Assembly: GCA_015657535.1 (NCBI GenBank)
Contig: JADHZB010000774.1
Coordinates: 6,005 to 27,444, forward strand
Length of the DNA: 21,440 nt
Direction of reading: 5' to 3'
Source: Nephromyces sp. MM_2019
Lineage: Eukaryota; Apicomplexa; Aconoidasida; Nephromycida
Shown here: positions 1 through 12,010 of the stretch, one piece after another
Position numbering within the stretch: position 1 is the first letter of the stretch
Layout: each line of letters begins with the position of its first letter
Translations under genes and position numbers: made by a program
Notes under the pieces: model-generated
Seen by the model: the letters and a program-made list of their open reading frames with translations, nothing else
Told to the model about the DNA's origin: nothing
Databases searched by the model: none

Positions 1-479
1 AATGTGGGGGGAATTGTAGGAGAATGAGGCAACTGTAGGAAGTGTGGGGTAGGGATGGCACAAGTGTAGTGGGTTGAAAAGCGTGGGTTATGCGGATGGT
101 GGGACTAATTAGGGTCTTACGAAAGTAGTTAGTGGTGAGTATGTGTTTACACTATAGAAGGTGGGGAATATTTGGTTTTCCAAAAAAAATTATTTAATGA
201 TATACGCGTGTACACACTAGACAAAGTCGGGCAAACAGTTTTTAGCACAATTTACAGAATGATAAGAATTTGTGTGTTCATATGTGTATTCACACTAGGA
301 TTCTCTCCATGTCTACAATTCACACTCGGAAGCACACTTCTTATTTAGATAAAGCAACAAAAATATTAATAATAGTGATGACAAACAAATTTTTAATGAT
401 TTCATCTTCTACTAAGAACTTCAAATTGGTAGTGTATATACACCAACGAAGCTACTATTCATTGTAGCTATACAAACCC
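1..479. other. Gene-free G-rich then AT-rich stretch
   Basis: The first 130 bases are rich in short G runs and G/T, then the sequence turns AT-rich. A good splice-donor string (G followed by GTGAGTATG) lies near 134 on the plus strand. However, all three plus frames before it are closed by stops within the first 40 bases, so I do not call an exon. An open frame of 65 codons at 270-467 looks like chance in AT-rich DNA. Confidence 0.5.
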
Positions 480-2080
480 TAAAATAATTGATAACACACA
501 ATAAGTTGCTGCTTAAAAACAAAAGAGCGAAAAAACCTCAATAATTTCAAGTGTGCTGGACTACAGTAAAATCTGGAGCATTAAAACAAAAGTAATGAAA
601 AGACGAAAACACTAAAGCAGAATCAAAATAGCCTCCACTGAACATACAAAAGTTCAGTCAAAAGAGTTTAATTGAAGCGATTTTCAAAAGCGAAGAAGAG
701 GACGCAAGAAACATTGCCATTTCGTGAAAGATGTGCCAAATCGATGAACTTGGCAATTCAACAAAATAAAATCGGATAGGACATACAAACACGGACAAAT
801 TCAACCTTCACCTCTAAAAATGACTAAATCATCAAAAAAAATTGATTATTGTATGCTTTTGTTTGACCTTTCTGATGGTTAAGCCACTTGCACACACTTG
901 GATGACAAGCATATTCTCAAAAAATTTATGAAAAAAGCACCGCATACAGAGAGTAAGTGATAAAAATACATCGAAATAGAGAGCAATAAAACATAAAACT
1001 TTAATACACATTCACAGCAATAACAGAAAGCAGAAAAACACACGAAAAGAAGCGATGCAAGATAATCACAGCATACACACAGGTAACAAAATGCATAGAA
1101 ACGGGGAACATTTTTTTCCAATCTATTCAAGATGCAAACATCAGACTTTAAAAGCGATGTTTTCCCTTTTCCTGTAGAGAAAAAACTTACTATCTATGCA
1201 AATATATTTACAAAATATCACCCTCAAGTGAATGTCATGTACAATTAAAATAAGCAACAAAAGAGCAAGTTAAAGACTATACAGGAATAAAGAGGGTGAT
1301 GAAGGCTATACAACAAGAAACAAAGCGGACAAAACATTCCATAGCAAAAAAAAGAGGGCGTAAAACTCTCTTTCCAAAATGCTCATCGCTTAAGCATAAA
1401 GCCAACTAAAAGAAGCATATATGCCTAAATCAACAGAATATATTCCTACCAAAACAGCATGAAAAAACTTCCACAGAGAAGACGTCCCACGGAATTTCAA
1501 GAGAAATACAAAGATTTACGCATCAAAGCAATCTCAATTATAATATTAGACAAAACTACAAAGCAAACACCCACGGGGGGCACACCGCAAGACACAAGAA
1601 AACTCCAGAGAAGGAAAACAAACATCCCATTCGGCAAGATGTAGACACCACGTGGATAAAGTAACATAAAAAAACCTAATGAGCACCTTTGCTACTCTAC
1701 AAAGTGGATATAGAACATGCTATTCATGGGAGAGGAGAAGTTCAAAAAATCACATATTAATTTTGTTGAGCTAGGAAGCAGAGCAAGAAGATGTTATTCA
1801 CCAGGGGGAGGTTATGAAAGAATCTTATATTAACATTTTCAAGCTAAAAAAGCAAACTTAAAGCTCGCTATTGAGAAAAAGTGTACCAAAGCATCATGAA
1901 TTACCTTTGCCAAACTACGAGGAAGCCAACACAAAAGATGATATTCAGACGAAAAGTATCACCAAATCATGTATAACAAAACGTAAAAGCAGGAAGCAAA
2001 TAATCCTGAATCATACGACAGAAGGTATGCCGTCAAAAAAAATGATTATCCCACCGTTTTTAGCGTAAAACAAGACTCGA
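480..2080. other. A-rich, gene-free stretch
   Basis: The plus strand is strongly A-rich with few T runs, so the minus strand is T-rich. The same bias (plus-strand A/C-rich) is seen over the introns of the minus-strand NOT1 gene at 17870-20261. This could therefore be intron or UTR of a minus-strand transcript; that is inference. Open frames here (for example 879-1130 on the minus strand) translate to hydrophobic, Phe/Leu/Cys-rich strings expected of T-rich DNA. I recognise no protein. Confidence 0.35.
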
Positions 2081-2460
2081 TGACGAATCTGATCTCCTCC
2101 TATTGCTCAGCATGAAAAGTACTCATGGACGGTTTGCGTAACGCAGAAGGAATCTAATCGCGGGGTTGATGTTGTAGCTAAGCCGTTTGTGGAGGTTAGC
2201 AGTGGACGGATTTACGCAGCGTGACGAGCGTCGGGGTGTGTGGCGATGGGCTACGAGGAAGGCCAGTTTCAGCTGAGAGTTTCTGCTTATGGAAGAGGCG
2301 AGAGCGCGTGAATATTCAGCAACACAAAGAGAGCGGCGCTATGTGCGCGGTGTGTCCCCATCGGGGGGGTTTCATGATTAAGATCGCCGGAGGGTGAGCT
2401 CATATACTCGGCATAGGAGATGGGGGATAGTGCGTGTGTGTGTGTGGTGGTGTTTTGGTT
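2081..2460. promoter_or_regulatory. CpG- and GC-richer block, possible divergent promoter
   Basis: Base composition changes abruptly near 2080 from A-rich to G/T-rich with many CG dinucleotides (for example around 2155-2300). The neighbours on either side have opposite strand bias, as expected if transcription ran leftward below about 2080 and rightward above it. No TATA-like or initiator element can be assigned with confidence. The promoter role is inferred only from composition. Confidence 0.2.
2431..2452 (+). repeat. GT dinucleotide microsatellite
   Basis: A short run of GT units (pure from 2434 to 2446) followed by GGTGGTG. A second short TG run lies at 2525-2536. Both sit in the G/T-rich block and are simple-sequence repeats. 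Confidence 0.85.
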
Positions 2461-2553
2461 AGGTGTTGATACTTCCCCGTATGTGTGCGGGAGGGAGCTT
2501 TTTGTTAATGTGGATGCACCCCCCTGTGTGTGTGTGAGATCTTTTCTTCCTAA

Positions 2554-2742
2554 ATGTGTATGAGCAACGAGAAGCCTGTGCGTGCGGGATTTTTTGTTGA
2601 CGACAGGTGCACTGATAAACCCTCAGCAATGTATGATTCGCACATTTTTTTGTCAAGTTACGCAAGCAAGGGACAACTTGCTACATATGCTGTAAGTAGC
2701 TCTTGGGCGGCACGTGTTTACATAATGGCCGCACGCAAGCAG
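2554..2742 (+). CDS. Possible first coding exon, unknown protein
   Basis: An open frame from ATG at 2554 runs 63 codons to a strong splice-donor string, CAG|GTGAGA, with the intron beginning at 2743. Without splicing, the frame closes at 2778. The peptide has balanced composition (for example the stretch SWAARVYIMAARKQ) and follows the G/T-rich, possibly promoter-bearing block. I recognise no domain, and no convincing downstream exon appears on the plus strand up to 6578. It may be chance. The donor and the lack of low complexity are the only support. Confidence 0.18.
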
Positions 2743-2778
2743 GTGAGATTCTCGAAGGCAACGAATGCTAAACACTAA

Positions 2779-5700
2779 AAAATACTGAAATATGGCAGAC
2801 TAGTAGCAGAACTTGGAAGATGATTTTGTAGATGTGAACCGAGGATTTATCAAGAAAAGAGGATTAGCAAAAGCACTGATATGGAGGACACCAGCATTTT
2901 TATATGGGATATAGCGCGGTATCACGCCATAGAGATTGTGTAGAATCTCGTAAAGCTTCCTCGTCTTAACATGGAGATTGTGGGACTCTGCAAGTAAATT
3001 CACAGGAAAACTCGAGTAATTTTTTTCTGAATGTGGAAAAGTCTAGATATTTTTTAAAAGTAATGTCTCAAAAAATTATCCACCTGCAGATGCTTTTGCG
3101 CATTTCCGTAGCAATAAAAGCAGCCATTGAATGAGATAAATTGATGATTATCTTGGGAATCCATGAGGATAGCAATTACGGCCAGACAAATATCTCTTAT
3201 CCATGCTCATTTCTAAAAACTATACATTTGCACGTGATGACCCAGCCGATTTATGTGCTTTTCATTGAGAACCGAATCGCTTGTTCAATGGTAAATGAAA
3301 CTGAAACTTCTGGACAGACGCGTAGTTAGATTCCTCTCAAACTCTTCAGATTTGCTTGAGTGGGTGATTCACCATTACATTTCAAGGCTTTTTCTATGAA
3401 AAGCAGCGAAATAATTATCAGAGGCCTCGTTGCCGCACGCTCTCTTTTTTATCTAACACCTAAAATGGCACACACATTACCTAGCATCCAGCTGTGCTTG
3501 ACTCCCGACTTATGAAGCAAGAGAGTACCAACGCAAGGACGCTGCTGAATCACATGGCAAGCCAAACATATTACAAGGGGTGAAAAATTGTAAATTTTCA
3601 GTGAAATAAGCTGCTTGAAAAAGGCCACCACTACTAGTTCTATAGCTACCAATTAAGGGGAAGTGACTCCCATTCAACCAGTGACTTATAATATATGCAG
3701 AAATTCATCGAGGCTAGCCCTATCGTGATAAAACTTCAGCTTCTAATTTTTTTCTGCCAGCCTAATACGATACAGGCTTGCTTCACCGCAATAGTAATCT
3801 CATTTCAGGTGCAGATCAGCGGCTCGTGAGCGGTGAGAATTTCTCCTTTTTGTAGCCACCAACCATGGTTTTTCAGTACAAAAATGCCATGAAAATATCC
3901 TATTTATGTCTTGTATAGTGTTCAGCACTAAAGAATGGATTTACCCAGCCTTATGCTCCTGCATGTTTCTTCAGCAAGCGGTGGATGCCGATGATTTAGA
4001 GCCTCCTGCCGCAATTTTTCCAAAATAAATATAAAAGCAAATCATAAAGGAAACAGAACACCAAAAAACAAAATACTTACAAAAAGAAAGCAGTATTATT
4101 TATTAACGTCGTAAGCTATCTAGTTCACTCTTAGGATTAAATTTTTCGTAAAATGCGTATATATCTCTGGGAGCATTCTTCCTCAAGTAGAAAGGGGCTG
4201 TCGAGGAAGGCATAATACCTTAGCTTTTTTCATTGAGTAGCCCTCCCTATTGCTTACTGCTTTCATACTAATGTTTTTGGATTAATATATTCAAAACATG
4301 CCATAAATTACTGCCAATCCGTAGTAATGAAGCATCGCATATATGGCAACCATTTGGGCTAGTCTGGTAATACAGCAAATATTACCAATAACGATGCTTT
4401 TGCCTTCTTCGAGGAGCACTACTTATATAACGGGGAAACTACGTGTACGCCGGTGGAGGAAAATGCTTGTACATTTTTCTCATGCACAGGTGTGCTGTAG
4501 ATCTACATGCCATTCAAAAATATTCCTGGAGATATAGAAAAATTCACGTGATGACAGGATGCAATTGACGGTGATAAACTATAAAAAGTATGAAGTATCA
4601 CATGTTGGATTAGTATACCTGGACACAATTGGAGCAAGACTGGACACATAAAACTAATGGTGTGTACAGATAGCGGAAACAAGCCTTTGGGCTTGCTCGT
4701 AGAGATATTAAGCTAATCAAGTACTACATGATGGATTGAAAGTACTATTCTATTACAGGTACACAGTATATTTCTCTGTTTAGCTTCTTCGTAGAATATG
4801 ATACGGCATTCTTCAGGATGTCAACCGTATCGAGATTTTCGGACCTAGAAACGCAAAATTGTGCTGCGGGTGAGAAAGAGTTCACTGAAATGAAACAGCA
4901 GATAGGAAAATAAACAGAGAATTTGATGGGTGAACTCCTGAAACACGCTTTTTAGGATGCTGACGCAGACTAGTTTAGACTGAGGAATGCCAAGTGATAC
5001 AGTAGCGGAAAACCACATTAAAAAGCGTGAAGTCAAACATGAGATTGGCATAGAAATTCATAATAGAAGCGGCGCAGGAAAAAGCCAGTTTATTTCATTG
5101 CAAGATAATGCTCCGCCATAATTTTATTGCGCATCGCGTAGAAAGAAATATCTGGCGTACTCGTTTCCATTTGTGGGCCTCCTAGGGTAAAAAAACTATA
5201 TTTTTTGCGCGAAGCAGTAACCTTAATCTTAACAAGCCTTTACTTTCATAGAATTTCTTAGAAAAATGCTGCATTAAGCTTCCAAGTTAGGAATAGCGGG
5301 TGATTGTACTGTATTTTTGGGCAACACACGATACGAGCGCTGTCACAACAATTGCCACTGCAGCGATATTTTACACTGTGCCGTCATGGCGAGTTTGCGC
5401 AATTAAAAATAGACCCTACTATTCTATTGCCTGACCCAGGCTTACGTTTCGCACGTAAGGGGGAAAAGTAATAAAGCTTTACTTCATGAACATACATCAG
5501 CAGGACAACCTTATCCGAAGAAGACCCTGCATGTCTAAACTCTTATCTTCGCACGAATAACCTACCTTGCTGCCCTTATTCTTATGAAATAGTGGTTGCC
5601 ACTATTTTCTCTCCATTTTAGTCTTTCGGTCTAGGTTCTCTGCATCTTCATTATGTCATTACTAATCTAGATGCCTTATTGCCTTTAAGCTTTTTCACAA

Positions 5701-6578
5701 TGAAGCATATAAAATTTGTGGTCACAAAACGCTGAACGTATCGAATCAAATAGAGCTTGTAGCACTAACGTATCATTAGACAGCAGAATAGTAGCATCTC
5801 TTTAGAATCCGCCATTTTTATGAACTCTTGTGCACCACGAATAAATTTCGCACCCTCGATGCATGCAGATAAAAAACTTTTCATTTCAACTTAGTAGCTT
5901 AACGAATTCAAATTTCCCAAATGAAAAGAGGGTCTTCACGAAAAAACAAGTCTTGCATTGTACAAGAAAACTGATTAAGAGATTATGAATTAGTAAACAA
6001 CCAGGTACTTTTTTGTACCGTGGAAGTGGGAAGCACAGGGCTACACCGTGAGGCAGATAACATAGGAAACTGTTAACCACAGCTCAGCATAAAATGTCGT
6101 GAAGCATCTACCATATCCTCTAAGTGTTAAGCAATTTTTTTACACTGTGAAGCATTTCCAGGGGAAGCTATGTGATATAGCAAGGTTCGCATGCCACTAT
6201 TGCCAGTTTATTTCTAACTAAGCCTCGTGATTTTAGCACTGGAAAGCAAGAAATCTCAGTATTGAGAAAAAAAATAATGGCTAAATTTCAGCAAAGTCTA
6301 TAATCTCGTGAATGAATACTAACAGGAAGACTTGCCAAGGACAAAATATTTAGTTATTAAGGCTAGAGGCTAGCTGTGCTGTCACAAGCTATTGCAAACA
6401 AATATGGTGTGCATACTGCATTCCTCGAACACAATGCAAATGTGCATGCAAATATATCATCTAGTGTTTCTTCATTATAGAACACCTTCTATCATTACCT
6501 TATTTGCTACTTTCTTATACCTAATATTTAAGGACATTTTTTATCACACAGGGTCCATCAACAATTACATCTAAGTTC
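2779..6578. other. 3.8 kb gene-free stretch
   Basis: AT-rich DNA in which no frame exceeds about 70 codons and no peptide resembles a known family. I found no tRNA-like B-box, no tandem repeat and no long inverted repeat by eye. The right end adjoins the 3' end of the minus-strand glycosyltransferase and must hold its 3' UTR. No exact AATAAA is obvious on the minus strand in the last 200 bases. Confidence 0.5.
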
Positions 6579-7859
6579 CTACCTTGCAGAGGAGTGTTCT
6601 TCCACACTCTCCCCCACACAAGAACAATAACTGATAAAATATTTCATCCACAGTAACTCAAGCTCGCCTTTAGCACCATTCAATTCCCACGGCTTTGGAG
6701 ATGAAGAAAAGTGTAGTATTTTCACTGGTTGTACTGCCTTCCAATAATCTTTCCCGCTGTTTGTTGACCAGTGAAATACTATACGTTGGGCGTTGTAACT
6801 AAATGTAAGACGCTCTTCAGGTGTAGAAGATGAAAACCAATTGGGGTAGTAGGCATTTAGAAAACCCGTGTCACCATGATCGTATGAGCTTAGAGTACCT
6901 ATCAAACGCATCATGTCCTCATATACCGCTAACGAAGGCCTGAGCAGGATTACACCGGCATTGAAGCGATCAGGAGGAAGTACATCAGGTGCAAGCGCAG
7001 GAAAATTTATTATTTCTCTATTAAACAAGTGCTCTATAAATTCCAATATCAAGCAATCGACATCTATATAAAGCACTTTTTCATACTCAACCTGGTTCCA
7101 TATGTGCAACTTGCTATAAAAAATAGAAGGCACAGAAGGAACAGGGCAGCTTCTCACTTGTTTTAGATCATTTGATATCTTGTTAGGATAAAACAGCACT
7201 GTGTCCTTTGCATCTTGTGAAACTCCCAATGTTCGAACACCCTGTAGAGTTTCAGAGTCTTGAATAGTAAGAACAGGCCTAGCTTCCGTGGTTGAATCCA
7301 ATGCAGTCCCAATTCCTTGTGAGGACACCTCCACAACTTCGTTACAATCCTTGTTCGTCAATAACATGCTGTGCGGGGCATTGTGCTTTCCTGTGGAGAT
7401 ATCAGCAGGATGTGAGGACGGCCACACAATGTTTTCCCCTGCTGCTTGTATGGAGGGAGTACTCCCTTTCGGCCCAAATTTAAACCAAGCTGTCTCCTCC
7501 TTTCGTAAAGTGTTTTCCACATTTAAAGCCTGCACCCCTACGCGTTTCTCATCCCACTTAACTGCAGCATTTTCTGCAAGTAAAATGTCTAGTGGTTTCG
7601 ATTCCGAATTGCTGTATTCGTCAACAGGCTTATCTATAGTAGGTACAAGCTTAGGGATGACCTCCACGGGAAATGGTAACATATGAGCTCTCCTAACAAT
7701 ACGTGAGACTGTTGCAGATTGAACAGCTGGTGTGTGTAGTAGCAGCAATGGAAATTTGGGCCTTTGCAGCGAGAGAGAAAAGATTAAAACCTCCAGGCCA
7801 TCTGAAAAACTCTCACTTGCAAGGAGAGTTGCGTAGGCATAACTCCTTGACGGAGCCAT
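6579..7859 (-). CDS. Glycogenin-like family 8 glycosyltransferase with internal insertion
   Basis: A single-exon frame of 426 residues. Known for the family: GT8 enzymes are retaining transferases using nucleotide sugars and a metal held by a DxD motif. Seen here: an N-terminal beta-strand start (AYATLLASESFSDGLEVLIF, 8-27), then SKLHIWNQVEYEKVLYIDVD (249-268) with DVD at 266-268. These are followed by FNAGVILLRPS (299-309), HGDTGFLNAYYP (328-339) and ILHFSSSPKPW (381-391), in glycogenin order. There is no signal peptide or membrane segment, so a soluble cytosolic enzyme is likely. Residues about 75-245 form a Ser/Thr-rich, low-order insertion where glycogenins have a much shorter link. No tyrosine sits in the FHWSTNSGKDYW region at an obvious glycogenin self-glucosylation position, so primer activity is uncertain. 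The start ATG at 7859 sits in an AAAATGGC context. It may prime storage polysaccharide or glycosylate another acceptor; the substrate cannot be read from sequence. Confidence 0.9.
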   Translation of the reverse strand: MAPSRSYAYATLLASESFSDGLEVLIFSLSLQRPKFPLLLLHTPAVQSATVSRIVRRAHMLPFPVEVIPKLVPTIDKPVDEYSNSESKPLDILLAENAAVKWDEKRVGVQALNVENTLRKEETAWFKFGPKGSTPSIQAAGENIVWPSSHPADISTGKHNAPHSMLLTNKDCNEVVEVSSQGIGTALDSTTEARPVLTIQDSETLQGVRTLGVSQDAKDTVLFYPNKISNDLKQVRSCPVPSVPSIFYSKLHIWNQVEYEKVLYIDVDCLILEFIEHLFNREIINFPALAPDVLPPDRFNAGVILLRPSLAVYEDMMRLIGTLSSYDHGDTGFLNAYYPNWFSSSTPEERLTFSYNAQRIVFHWSTNSGKDYWKAVQPVKILHFSSSPKPWELNGAKGELELLWMKYFISYCSCVGESVEEHSSAR

Positions 7860-10514
7860 TTTTCTTCGCTGTTCGCCTGGGAAATGCGCACTAACTTATA
7901 AAATGCCGAACTTCGTATAAACTGCTTCCCTGGGTTGCAAGATATTTATACTGAGGTATAAATAATCCCGTGACTACGGATGATACAGAAGTAAGCACCC
8001 TTGAAAATCATTACCATCTTCAAATAGTTAATTTTTTGCACGATTCATTGCTGTTAAAAAGTGACTGGAGCCATGTATTTGCCGCCCTTTGCATCTAATA
8101 CCAGCTTAATCATGAGGGCGTACGCACGAACTGACACGACGCCGCGCAATTCTTCTAAAGTGCAGAGTATCTGCTTCTAATATCCGAACATATATTTCCT
8201 TTGAGATCTTAAGCTGCATTACTGGTTGTTGACTGGTGCAATTTTCGCTCTTGTCATTCGTACCACAGCATATGAATGCCGACATTTCAACTGTTTAAGA
8301 TAACACACTAGTAGAAAAATATCAAAGGTATTAGCCCTAAGCATTACGTTGAAGATTGTACTTTTTACTCTATCCACGAAGAATTATTGATTAAACTGTA
8401 ATTCATCGTCTTTTTGTGCATGTGGTGAACAGTTGTGCATGCGTCATTGGGTCGAGCGAAGATCACATAAACTACCTCCAACCTCATTGGTTTAACTACT
8501 CATACAAATGTGCAAACATAGCAAAAATATACTTGTCTTCATCATGCGTTTGCAAAACCTATTATTGCAAACTTTTAAAAGAGTTTAAGACTAACACACT
8601 TATAAAATTCTAGCTTTTATGTTGCAGCATCTCTTGTTTTTGGAGTGAGCTAACAAGGCTTAAGCTTACAGTAAATTTCAGCGAAAAGCCACAAAAAGAG
8701 CGAAGCCCTGCGTTGCTAACCCCTTTGACCGCGGAAACAATGGTTTTACAGTTTTAAGCGTGCTTTACTGATATATCTACGTACATGCGTCTACTGGGCT
8801 CCGCTTTCTGCTGCTCATTTAGGAAGGATAAGTGTCACACTTTCCACACGAAGCCGCATTACGGGATGGATAGAAGGTGAACATATCAGGCCAAAAAATT
8901 AGTTTCTTAACCCAGTTACATTCTAGGTCTTGACGCTAGTTAATTTAATGCCTCTTTTCAAGCCTTAAGTATGCAGAAACTATGGGTGTGATCGAATAGT
9001 AAAATTTGGAAAAATAAGATAGAAATGTAACAAGTATAGTTTTGCAACATACTCACGATAATAGATAATGGTATACAATGGAAGCCTTCTTATATCTGGA
9101 GTGGAGCAAAGGAAATCTCCTCGTATCCCTGAAGCGTAGAGAGCCTTGCGACTCCCATGTACGCGTGATATCGCGAGCTCTAGCTTCTACTACTGACGCG
9201 GTTAATTTGTTAGGTGCACGATCAAAATGGCATCCCATGTATATCACGTGTAAAGCAGAATAACGCACGTGAATGTTAGCACAATCAAAAAAGCATTTAC
9301 ACCAGATCCTGCAGTTCAAAGTGTACCCGGTGGCCCGCGAGATAAATTCATTCTAACAAAAAAATACTAGGCAATTTCAATCTTAGATTTATCATCCAAT
9401 TTTTATAAGCTTTTTACATTCGAAAGAGATTGAAAATAACGCATAGCTCCAGGAGCGTACATTAATATGTGATATATAACCATATGGCTGAGGCAAAGAG
9501 TTTCCAGATAAGCATTGTTTATGTTCAAGAAAAAAAGACTGCGGTACGTTCATGCCAGCACAGTGCGTAGAAATTCGCTCTCTACAAGTGGCGAACGAAG
9601 CCCCTGAGGCTGATTCAGCACATGGGGTAAGCAAAAAATTAGTATTCACAAACTAAATTGTTTTTAAGTTTTTTGTTATGCTATATCTCCGGAAGTACTA
9701 TTTATTAATAATCCATTATTGCGTCTGATGGCTATTTCCCAAAAATGTATTCGCGGTATCATGAAATTTGGTGATATGATTCCTCTTTGTATGATGTAAG
9801 AGAAACCTTGACAAGTGCTGTTTGTCATCCTCACGAGTAATGTTATCGCACCTTGAGGGTTTATAAACTGCATGTAAAAATTCTTCAGAGAGTCTGTCAA
9901 AAAGATTTCTATCTAACCTGTCTCGGATATTTTTCATTTACAAGTACAGCTTAATGGATTAACGCTATGACCCTATCCGTAAATTCCGTCGCTAGCGATT
10001 TGAGGTCAAACTTATCCTCCATTGAATTTTGGCAAAGATACAAAGCATACGTTTTTTCTGCAAGGAGTATACTATTACCATAAAGCCCCTGTGATTCACG
10101 TCCACGCTGGTGCTAATTGTTTTAGGGAATCGTGCGACCCAGGTATCTTGGCTGCTCAGGACTCCATTTTAAGCAAAAACACTATTTGTTTAAGCATATA
10201 GCATGCTTTGAATTATTTGCAACTATTAAATTAAGTTCTTTACGTTCTTTATGTTTATAAGTACTGCAGCTGGTTCCACTAGGTGACTTGAAACTGGTGA
10301 TCTGAAGGAAAAAGTAGCGAAATATCTTCTAGTGGCAGTGCTACAGTAAGGCAGAATTTGGCAGTTGTTAACAAAGTGCGTAACAAAAAGTGCAGTGAAT
10401 CCTAGCACTTCAAGATCGCTTCCCAACACAAGTAAGATTCGGTTCTCGGCTTATTAAATTGTCGCCTAAAATTTCGAAGCAACTATTCAGAAAGCAAAAA
10501 TTTACCAAATATAC
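7860..10514. other. 2.6 kb gene-free stretch upstream of the glycosyltransferase
   Basis: This must contain the promoter and 5' UTR of the minus-strand glycosyltransferase just right of 7859, but no specific element is recognisable. Open frames are all under 90 codons. Overlapping frames on both strands at 9053-9319 are open in GC-richer DNA yet match nothing I know. No tRNA, tandem repeat or mobile-element end was found by eye. Confidence 0.45.
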
Positions 10515-10805
10515 CTAAGGAATCCCAGGCGATCCCTTGCACTGCGCAGGCATTCCACGCAGCACCTTAGGGGGTATAGGCGAAGCATCAGCTTCATTAA
10601 CCAAATGGACGAATATCTCACGATGGCAGACACTTGTCAGCAGTTTGTTCCAACCCCCTAATTTGCGCATTCTGCTTAGCATCGTCCCCATGGGGGAAAC
10701 GTGGTAGCATATGTTCTGATATTCATGTGCGGCAATGCCACACCTAGAATCGAGCCTATAGGCAAACTCATCGCTAAACAGTTTAAAGAAACAGAGTAGC
10801 CTCAT
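10515..10805 (-). CDS. Possible exon or small open frame, unknown protein
   Basis: A 96-codon frame with mixed, non-repetitive composition (for example GGWNKLLTSVCHREIF) in DNA that is GC-richer than its surroundings. On the minus strand it begins just before a good acceptor-like tract ending in CTGTTTAG and closes at CCTTAG, which runs into GTATAT, a possible donor. An internal exon of about 250 bases is therefore conceivable. No family is recognised and no partner exon was found, so this may be a chance frame or a decayed gene fragment. Confidence 0.18.
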   Translation of the reverse strand: MRLLCFFKLFSDEFAYRLDSRCGIAAHEYQNICYHVSPMGTMLSRMRKLGGWNKLLTSVCHREIFVHLVNEADASPIPPKVLRGMPAQCKGSPGIP

Positions 10806-11479
10806 TCATCACATCGCTTGCTAGTGCATGCCCTACTCGCTTTACCCTCTCAATACTAGTTTTATTTGTTAGCCTCCAAGCTATCCCTAAAAAACAACCT
10901 ACAAATCCCTTGTATAAAGGCACACCTCCGTGCTGCATGATGGCATCATTCAATAGGCCAATACACAGCCGTTTCAGTAAATTACTTTGTACTTCATAGT
11001 AAGTATTGCGGAGTGATCACTCATAGGAAAGAAAGGCTACCTAGATATCAAGTATCTCATAAAACTTAACATAGTCACCACAGCAAGTTTGAACAGGTTA
11101 TACCATGCTCGTCATGTACAACGCGCGGCATCTACAGGGGGAGATACTTGACATGCATCATTTGCACAGGACAGGTAAAAGCATATTACATGATACCCGT
11201 TTTTTTAATCATTTTATGGAGCTAGGGAGCCTATTGACGAGGTTGTAACCAGTAGCGCCCACATAATCTCACCGTGTGCATATATATAGCGCTCTTTAAG
11301 GTTAAACCCCTATTGCTAGAGGTACATTTGAAGTCTGCAACTTGTTTACTATGGGTTCACTCGTCTTGGCTGACTCCAACGAATCACTGGCTGGGCTACA
11401 CGGTTTTACTAGCGCATAAAAACAGCACTGTTATGAAAACTCCTACAGATAAGAGCTTACACACCGCAAAAGCTCAGCA

Positions 11480-12010
11480 TTATGCTGGCTGCCCACTGGT
11501 GCACCTCGTCATATAGCGGACAACTATTGTCCCTCTTCAGCCGTAAAGGGCGCCGTGGCTTGCCACGTCTAAAAATTTACATCTTCCCCAATATTCGAGG
11601 CCTTGTCAATCTATTGCACCGGCGTATGAGCTCAGGTAATGCCGTATCCCGACGATGTGACTGCAGCCGTGCACAGCGGGTTGTTAAATAAGCTCGTAAC
11701 GTACCTTGCGATGTGCCGTAACCCGACGAAATCCCCCTATAACTCCTCGTACCGGCACACCTTCAAGGCGGTGTAGTGCGACAAAGGAAAAACATCGAAC
11801 TGTCCGCCAGACTGGCCGCGTCGCCATCAGATCCGCGAATGCACCAGGTGTCTCAACCGCGCTCTTTCTTAAATACCGCCACCCGTAACATCACCAGCGG
11901 GCTCCCATCACAGCGCAATCTCTGGTACCTCCTGCAAGTCACTGTACGAAACGCGCACCCAGCTGGCCTCGGGGAAAAGTTACTGATAGGTGCAGTGGGG
12001 TCCTGACCGC
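11480..12010. other. GC-richer block of unknown nature
   Basis: Compared with both flanks, this block is clearly richer in G and C and in CG dinucleotides. Both strands hold several overlapping open frames of 60-76 codons with Arg-rich translations, none of which I recognise. A 15-base string at 11641-11655 recurs with one change at 11715-11729 (GCCGTATCCCGACGA against GCCGTAACCCGACGA). Stops break every frame, so if this was coding it is decayed. It could also be a promoter or CpG-rich region for the downstream plus-strand gene. Confidence 0.35.

Noticed and set aside
879..1130. 83-codon minus-strand frame, hydrophobic and cysteine-rich
   Set aside because: Composition is what T-rich DNA gives in any frame, and there is no signal, splice site or family resemblance.
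7288..7686. 132-codon plus-strand frame inside the glycosyltransferase
   Set aside because: It is antisense to the insertion of the glycosyltransferase and has no independent features.
9053..9319. Overlapping open frames on both strands in a GC-richer patch
   Set aside because: Neither translation resembles a known protein and no good splice site brackets them.
11641..11729. Possible tRNA or rRNA fragment in the GC-rich block
   Set aside because: I could not form a cloverleaf or find A- and B-box sequences, and no conserved rRNA core was recognisable.
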